Part shown: one piece after another, positions 19,031-22,943 of the stretch
Layout of the letters: every line of letters starts with the position of its first letter
Position numbering within the stretch: the first letter of the stretch is position 1
Origin: Patescibacteria group bacterium UBA6220
GTDB lineage: Bacteria; Patescibacteriota; Minisyncoccia; Minisyncoccales; Minisyncoccaceae
Direction of reading: 5' to 3'
DNA length: 22,943 bases
Assembly: GCA_002421745.1 (NCBI GenBank)
Contig: DISC01000005.1
Coordinates: forward strand, 1 to 22,943
Program-made: the position numbers and the translations under genes
The notes under the pieces: generated by a model
What the model was told of the DNA's origin: nothing
The model's input: the letters and a program-made list of their open reading frames with translations, nothing else
Database searches by the model: none

Positions 19031-19093
19031 GGCAGGGGAGGTGGGACGTTATCGGAACCTTTTTGAAGCTAGATTTTTCTATATAAAAAAATG
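19031..19093 (-). repeat. Family B repeat, copy 8
   Basis: Identical to copy 5 over 52 bases (19042-19093). Here the identity ends inside a coding frame: the last seven codons and stop of the HExxH protein (IFLYRKI) are read from the repeat. Confidence 0.82.
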
Positions 19094-19997
19094 CTTTCGT
19101 CTTTATTAAAATCAGTAGCGTTGTTCCAGTGCATATTCCCTATTACTTGACCTATAGCAACTTCCCATGGCTTACTACTTCCGATTATTCCCATTATATC
19201 ATTTCTTATTTCTTTTATGTCGAAATCTTTTCGATCGTATTCGCCTTCTTTAAAAAACTTAGCCATTCGAATTCTAATTGGTTGATTGTTCTATAGTAGG
19301 TTCTTTCAATTTCAGATAGGTTTTTTATTGTGTCAAAATATCTTGATGTATTTTGATAAATTTGTTTGAATTTATCCTTGCCGTATTCTTCAATAATAAA
19401 CTTGGAAAATGATCCGACTTGAGGATATATTATTATTGGTTCGACGTTTCCCCAATTATTATTTGAGCAAAGCCATTCAAGTGGATAGAGCTTGTTTTCT
19501 TGAAGTAATTTTTTAGCAACCACATGAAGATCTTCGCCCATAAAATTATCTTCCATAGATTGAGCTAGTCCTTCGCAAAACAAGTAAATGGATACTCCCC
19601 ATGGCAGCGATAGTAAATGTGTATCTTCATGCTCCCCTATGAATTTACACTTTTCGTTATAAACTACATGGATTTCAAATTTTTTGGAGTCAGTTTTTTC
19701 ATTTTCAATTTCAAGTTCTTCCCAGATTGTATTACCCAGACTATCGTCACCCATAAGATCCATTTTTTCTTTTAGGGATTGGTATAAATAGTAATTAATT
19801 TTTCGACTGTTGTTCAAGTCTAGCCAGTTGAGTATTTTTTTATAATGTGCTTCTTTTATATCAATAATATTTTTGATATCTTGTTCAGTTAAAGATCCCT
19901 TTTGAAAGTAAAAAGAATAATGAGGCGTCTCCTTTTTGGTAAGTCCACTATTTAGATAACCATCCTTATACCAAGATATATCTTGTATATATTTCAT
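19069..19997 (-). pseudogene. Frameshifted HExxH metallopeptidase-like gene
   Basis: The first frame (19215-19997, 260 aa) carries HEDTH at residues 123-127 and Glu142 in CEGLAQS, a zinc-peptidase-like layout of a His pair plus a downstream Glu. The rest is unassigned. It ends FEWLSFLKKANTIEKIST. A second frame overlaps it and continues to 19069 with FFKEGEYDRKDFDIKEIRND, which reads naturally as the continuation: one extra base in the A6 run at 19252-19257 would give a single product of about 309 aa. So the gene is frameshifted, or the sequence has an error. Its last codons lie inside family B copy 8, implying that the original C-terminus was cut off. It begins 12 bp after the GNAT gene, so they are probably co-transcribed. 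Confidence 0.68.
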
Positions 19998-20009
19998 ATT
20001 TTTAAAATT

Positions 20010-20528
20010 TCAGTCGACGTATTTTACCATTGTTGCGCTATCTTCGTATTTTCCATAATGCAGAACCCCACCCTTGATTGTTCCGATTATTTTGAAACCA
20101 GCTTTTTTATACAGGCTTTGGGCTATTTTGTTTGACTTATTGACATCTAAGGTAATTATCTTAAGTTTGAATTTTTTAATGCCTTGTTTTAATATTTCCT
20201 TAAGTATTTTTTCACCAAACCCCATTCCTCGGATATCCTTTTTAATTGAAATTCCCAATTCCCCGATATGGCTTCTTACGTTTTCAAGTCTGGCAATTCT
20301 TGCGTTACCCATCACCTTTCCATCAACAAGCAAAAACACATGAATAGAGTTTTTGTCTTTTATTATTTTTTTGAGATATTCTCGCTCTTCTTTGAGTGTT
20401 AATTTTTTTTGAACGGTTATCATTGCCCTCTCTTCAACTAAGGAATTTATCATTTCGAGACATGAATTAAGATCCGACATCCTAGGCGGTCTCATTTCTA
20501 TTTTTAATTTTTTATTTAAGTTTTGCAT
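20010..20528 (-). CDS. GNAT-family N-acetyltransferase
   Basis: A 172-aa GNAT protein of the RimJ/L-like size class. It starts MRPPRMSDLNSCLEMINSLV after a short extension, contains VFLLVDGKVMGNARI (core strands), ELGISIKKDIRGMGFGEKIL with the acetyl-CoA loop RGMGFG, and TLDVNKSNKIAQSLYKKAGF, the typical final segment. It probably acetylates an amine of a protein, small molecule or antibiotic. It sits 64 bp after the Nudix gene and 12 bp before the HExxH gene, so the three may form one transcript. Confidence 0.88.
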   Translation of the reverse strand: MQNLNKKLKIEMRPPRMSDLNSCLEMINSLVEERAMITVQKKLTLKEEREYLKKIIKDKNSIHVFLLVDGKVMGNARIARLENVRSHIGELGISIKKDIRGMGFGEKILKEILKQGIKKFKLKIITLDVNKSNKIAQSLYKKAGFKIIGTIKGGVLHYGKYEDSATMVKYVD

Positions 20529-20592
20529 ATTTTTTAAAAAGTTTTAACAATTTTAAATTTGGATTTATTTCTGGTAATATAATTTATTGTTT

Positions 20593-21012
20593 TCATAGAT
20601 TGTTTATATATTCCATTACTTTCATAAAGCCTTCTTTGTTTTTTGGGTATTTCAAGAATTGATCAATCGCAACTTGTCCATTAACCCATTTAAATTCCGT
20701 ATGTTCTTCGGAGAGGACAATATCTGTCTCTGGAGATATTTCCAGTCCAAAAACCTTTTCAATATGATTTTTATTATGATCAATAAATTCAAACGAATAG
20801 CCTATATCAATTAATTCAATATTATGAGTAACTCCGATTTCTTCGTTCACCTCTCTGATAGCTGTTTCTTCAAAAGTTTCGTTTTCTTCAACGCCGCCAG
20901 TTATGGGTTGCCAAAAACCACCTTTTTGAGGGTTTCTTTTTAAAATCAGAAAGATTAATTCTTTTCCTTCTTTCTTAAATACAATGATTTCGGCTTGTTT
21001 ATTTGTTCTCAT
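20593..21012 (-). CDS. Nudix hydrolase
   Basis: A 139-aa Nudix protein with a perfect G-x5-E-x7-R-E-U-x-E-E-x-G-U box (GGVEENETFEETAIREVN, EEIGV, about residues 39-61), which binds Mg2+ and hydrolyses nucleoside diphosphates linked to another group. The WQPITGG lead-in and ending resemble the dATP/dihydroneopterin triphosphate pyrophosphatase group, but the substrate cannot be decided. It is a class 1 gene: TATAAT ends 8 bases before the ATG, and the start region is identical over 19 bases to that of the GNAT gene at 8850. Confidence 0.9.
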   Translation of the reverse strand: MRTNKQAEIIVFKKEGKELIFLILKRNPQKGGFWQPITGGVEENETFEETAIREVNEEIGVTHNIELIDIGYSFEFIDHNKNHIEKVFGLEISPETDIVLSEEHTEFKWVNGQVAIDQFLKYPKNKEGFMKVMEYINNL

Positions 21013-21028
21013 TAATTTTTATTATATC
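21013..21028 (-). promoter_or_regulatory. -10 box of a leaderless gene
   Basis: GATATAATAAAAATTAATG, the same string as at the GNAT gene 8383-8850, predicts a leaderless or nearly leaderless mRNA. Confidence 0.65.
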
Positions 21029-21035
21029 TCTAAAT

Positions 21036-21077
21036 ACGAAAAGCGCCAATTCGTTTCTGTTAGCTGACGGATTGGCG
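21036..21077 (-). terminator. Terminator-like hairpin
   Basis: CGCCAAT (21044-21050) and ATTGGCG (21071-21077), followed on the minus strand by CTTTTCGTATTT; it lies 18 bp after the LD-carboxypeptidase stop and just before the Nudix promoter. Confidence 0.65.
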
Positions 21078-21095
21078 ACATGCTCTAGTAATTAT

Positions 21096-22022
21096 TTATA
21101 AAACAGGATTTTCTATTATAAATTTGTTAGTTTTGGTGTCTACTTCAGAGTTGATTCCTATTGGAATGGTATAAAAATCAGAAATACCATGTCCAAAGTA
21201 CGGAACCTTAATGATGGGAAAACTATATTCTTTTGTTAATTCTAAAATAATTTCATTTATGGGTCTATTATCTTCTTTGTATTTTTTATCTATGCAATTT
21301 GATAGGTTTCCGATAATCATAGCGGAAATATTTTTTAGATTTCCAGATAATTTAAATTGATTAAGTTTTTGATCTAAAGAGGCGGGAGATTCCCCTACTT
21401 CTTCCCAAAACCAAATTTTCTTATTATATGTCGGGGCGTATTTTGTTCCAAGAAGAGAGTTACCTAAGTGAATATTTCCGCCGATTAGCGTGCCTTTTGC
21501 TTTTCCCTTTTTTATAATCTCCATTTTGTCGGGCAGGATATATTCCCTGCTCTTTTTCATCAGCATATCAAACAAAAAATTTTGAGCTTTTTTATTTAAT
21601 TTTTTTAAATCACAAAGATTGGGTCCGTGAAAAGTAATTAATCCAGTTTTTTTGTTTATCGCCAAAAGAAGAGTAGTTATATCGCTATATCCTATAAATA
21701 TTTTAGGATTCTTTTTGATTAAATCATAATCAACAAAATCTAGGATTTGATTTGATGTTATACCCCCAGCTGCACATATAATAGCTTTAACATCTTTATC
21801 TTTAAACATTGAATTCAAATCAGCAGCCCTTTCTTTTGTGCTTCCAGCAGAATAATAAAACTTTTTATACAAGTTATTCCCTAGTCTTATTTTAAATCCA
21901 AAACCTTCTAAGATTTTTATCCCCTCATTGATATCTTTTTTAATATTAATAATTGGTCTTGATGGAGCAATAACACCAATCACATCGCCCCTTTTTAGTT
22001 TTGGAGAATATATTTTTTCCAT
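21096..22022 (-). CDS. LD-carboxypeptidase / MccF-like S66 serine peptidase
   Basis: A 308-aa member of peptidase family S66. The N-terminal SPKLKRGDVIGVIAPSRP is the usual family opening. The catalytic triad is visible: Ser113 in IGYSDITTL, Glu207 in WFWEEVGE, and His277 in YFGHG; spacing fits LdcA (Ser115/Glu217/His285 in Pseudomonas). IICAAGGITSNQILDFVDYD is the oxyanion-side loop. LdcA removes D-Ala from murein tetrapeptides in recycling, while MccF relatives cleave microcin C; the two cannot be told apart here. Class 1 style: a TATACT box only 6 bases before the ATG, so leaderless. Confidence 0.9.
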   Translation of the reverse strand: MEKIYSPKLKRGDVIGVIAPSRPIINIKKDINEGIKILEGFGFKIRLGNNLYKKFYYSAGSTKERAADLNSMFKDKDVKAIICAAGGITSNQILDFVDYDLIKKNPKIFIGYSDITTLLLAINKKTGLITFHGPNLCDLKKLNKKAQNFLFDMLMKKSREYILPDKMEIIKKGKAKGTLIGGNIHLGNSLLGTKYAPTYNKKIWFWEEVGESPASLDQKLNQFKLSGNLKNISAMIIGNLSNCIDKKYKEDNRPINEIILELTKEYSFPIIKVPYFGHGISDFYTIPIGINSEVDTKTNKFIIENPVL

Positions 22023-22071
22023 ATTTTGAGTATATCAAAAAATCAACACTTTTGCGATTGAAACCTAATTT

Positions 22072-22188
22072 ACATGCAAAGAATGTCTAGAATCCCTACC
22101 CTTTAAGCAGTGTAAGGGTTCTTTGGAGGTCTTGATGATAGTCAATTTGAGGTGTCAGGGTCTGGGTAAAACGAGACAAATGAGACAC
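22072..22188 (+). repeat. Family A repeat, copy 6
   Basis: Full length with a diverged left end (CATGCAAAGAATGTCTAGAA) and an intact right end (AACGAGACAAATGAGACA). The right end abuts the hairpin at the end of the 22200-22898 gene. Confidence 0.8.
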
Positions 22189-22213
22189 TAAATGCTAAAT
22201 TATTTTAGCATTT
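22189..22213 (-). terminator. Hairpin at a stop codon, next to repeat A6
   Basis: AATGCTAAA (22191-22199) and TTTAGCATT (22204-22212) form a 9-bp stem with a 4-nt loop. There is no T-run: on the minus strand the repeat end AGTGTCTCATTTG follows directly, so the repeat may have replaced the T-run. Confidence 0.6.
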
Positions 22214-22898
22214 CACTAATCCAAGCATAAACATCATGATCTTTTTCCCATAAAAGAGCTCCCTTGACTATTAAGTCTTTGTGATCCGGATAGCCGATGT
22301 TCTCTATTTTACCGTGTAAATCTATAAAATCGTCAGTATTTTGTATTACAGCATTAAATACTTCTGCTATGTCCCAAAATCTTCCTTCATCTGTATTCAT
22401 CTTGCCAAGAGTTTTGGGAAACTTTTTTTGAGCGAAATCATAGAATATAAAATGCAGGCACTCATGAAAAACAGTAAAAAGCTGAAGATTGCGATTATCA
22501 TAAATGAAAACTTGAAATTCATTGTCTTCAAGAAAGCGAGGACAAAAATCAAAAATAGAAAAATTGCCCACAAGTTCTTTCTTGGGCCACGGATAGTTTT
22601 TGAATATTTTATCAACTAAAAGAAAATATTTTTCTTGTTCTTGTTTTAAATATTCAGTGGTTTTATTGCTTAGAGATTCAATTTCGTCTTTATGAGAAAG
22701 ATAGTATTCTGAAATGTAATTATCTAGATATTTTCTTTTGTCTTCGGATAATTCGATATTAATAAGTATTGGATGATGTTTCAATGCTCTTTCTTTCCAA
22801 AAATCACAACCACCAAAATTTTGATTATTGTAAAAATCCCAAGCTAAGTCCTGGTCTAATTTTTGATCAAATTGTAATTTTATAGTTGGATAATTCAT
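22200..22898 (-). CDS. HExxH metallopeptidase-like protein
   Basis: A 232-aa soluble protein with HECLH at residues 145-149 and Glu179 in DIAEVFNAVI, the order expected for a zincin with the third ligand on a following helix. The N-terminal half is charged and helical (LDNYISEYYLSHKDEIESLS). There is no signal peptide, so it would act in the cytoplasm; its substrate is unknown. It shares no clear sequence with the other HExxH protein at 19069-19997 beyond the motif. The nearest -10-like box is TAGAAT (about 22916-22921); no Shine-Dalgarno is seen. Confidence 0.72.
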   Translation of the reverse strand: MNYPTIKLQFDQKLDQDLAWDFYNNQNFGGCDFWKERALKHHPILINIELSEDKRKYLDNYISEYYLSHKDEIESLSNKTTEYLKQEQEKYFLLVDKIFKNYPWPKKELVGNFSIFDFCPRFLEDNEFQVFIYDNRNLQLFTVFHECLHFIFYDFAQKKFPKTLGKMNTDEGRFWDIAEVFNAVIQNTDDFIDLHGKIENIGYPDHKDLIVKGALLWEKDHDVYAWISEMLK

Positions 22899-22943
22899 AT
22901 AAATAAAAACCCACTAACATTCTATCTTTTTTATAAGAAGAAG

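Noticed and set aside
9830..22188. CRISPR array
   Set aside because: Repeats are about 120 bp, diverged and separated by whole genes, without regular spacers or cas genes.

Overview
The window is AT-rich (about two thirds A+T by eye) and uses the standard genetic code. It reads like a chromosome segment of a candidate-phyla-radiation bacterium (Patescibacteria, Parcubacteria-like). Reasons: small DUF1003, GNAT, Nudix, HAD and pilin-like membrane genes; an N-terminal anchor protein of the 'KGIAPI + one TM helix' kind; many short orphan proteins; and a 172-aa protein with a 'LGLxLCPAEVGPQ'-like core that I associate with this group. There is no rRNA, tRNA, CRISPR array, transposase or integrase in the window. 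The phylum call is an inference.

Two populations of genes are interleaved. Class 1 genes start directly at, or a few bases after, an extended -10 box and have no Shine-Dalgarno: the DUF1003, GNAT, HAD, DNPH1-like, pilin-like, Nudix and LD-carboxypeptidase genes. Class 2 genes each carry a textbook promoter (TTGACA, 16-17 bp, TATAAT-like), usually a GGAGG/GAGGTG ribosome binding site, and their own Rho-independent terminator, often overlapping the stop codon. Class 2 comprises about fifteen mostly unrecognised genes between about 2.1 and 18.6 kb, nearly all on the minus strand and nearly all single-gene units. The recognisable ones are an amino-acid-binding lipoprotein, a YgeA-type Asp/Glu racemase, a uridine kinase-CYTH fusion and a radical SAM/SPASM enzyme.

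Between the terminator of one unit and the promoter of the next lie copies of two dispersed repeat families. Family A is about 120 bp (six copies, all in one orientation, two truncated at the same point). Family B is about 55 bp (eight copies, two sharing 52 identical bases). A weaker family C has two copies. The arrangement looks like a cassette array: promoter, gene, terminator, repeat. I see no classical integron attC site.

Two class 2 units encode no obvious protein. They look like stand-alone structured RNAs of about 180-220 nt. Both contain a hairpin with a GACACG loop whose stem differs by compensating changes, and the loop in the terminator hairpin can pair with it (6/6 in one, 5/6 in the other). 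I regard this as the most interesting candidate in the window.

Layout: 1-2.1 kb, a J-domain protein running off the edge, DUF1003 and a pilin-like protein with a fibrinogen-like domain; 2.1-3.1 kb, a two-gene unit; 3.2-4.4 kb, a plus-strand GT4 glycosyltransferase; 4.5-12.6 kb, the main run of minus-strand class 2 genes, with one frameshifted gene and one 44-aa membrane peptide; 12.7-13.4 kb, a plus-strand membrane protein and the first RNA; 13.4-16.4 kb, HAD, DNPH1-like and radical SAM genes; 16.6-19.1 kb, the pilin-like anchor protein, two class 2 genes and the second RNA; 19.1-22.9 kb, mostly class 1 genes (a frameshifted HExxH protein, GNAT, Nudix, LD-carboxypeptidase, a second HExxH protein).
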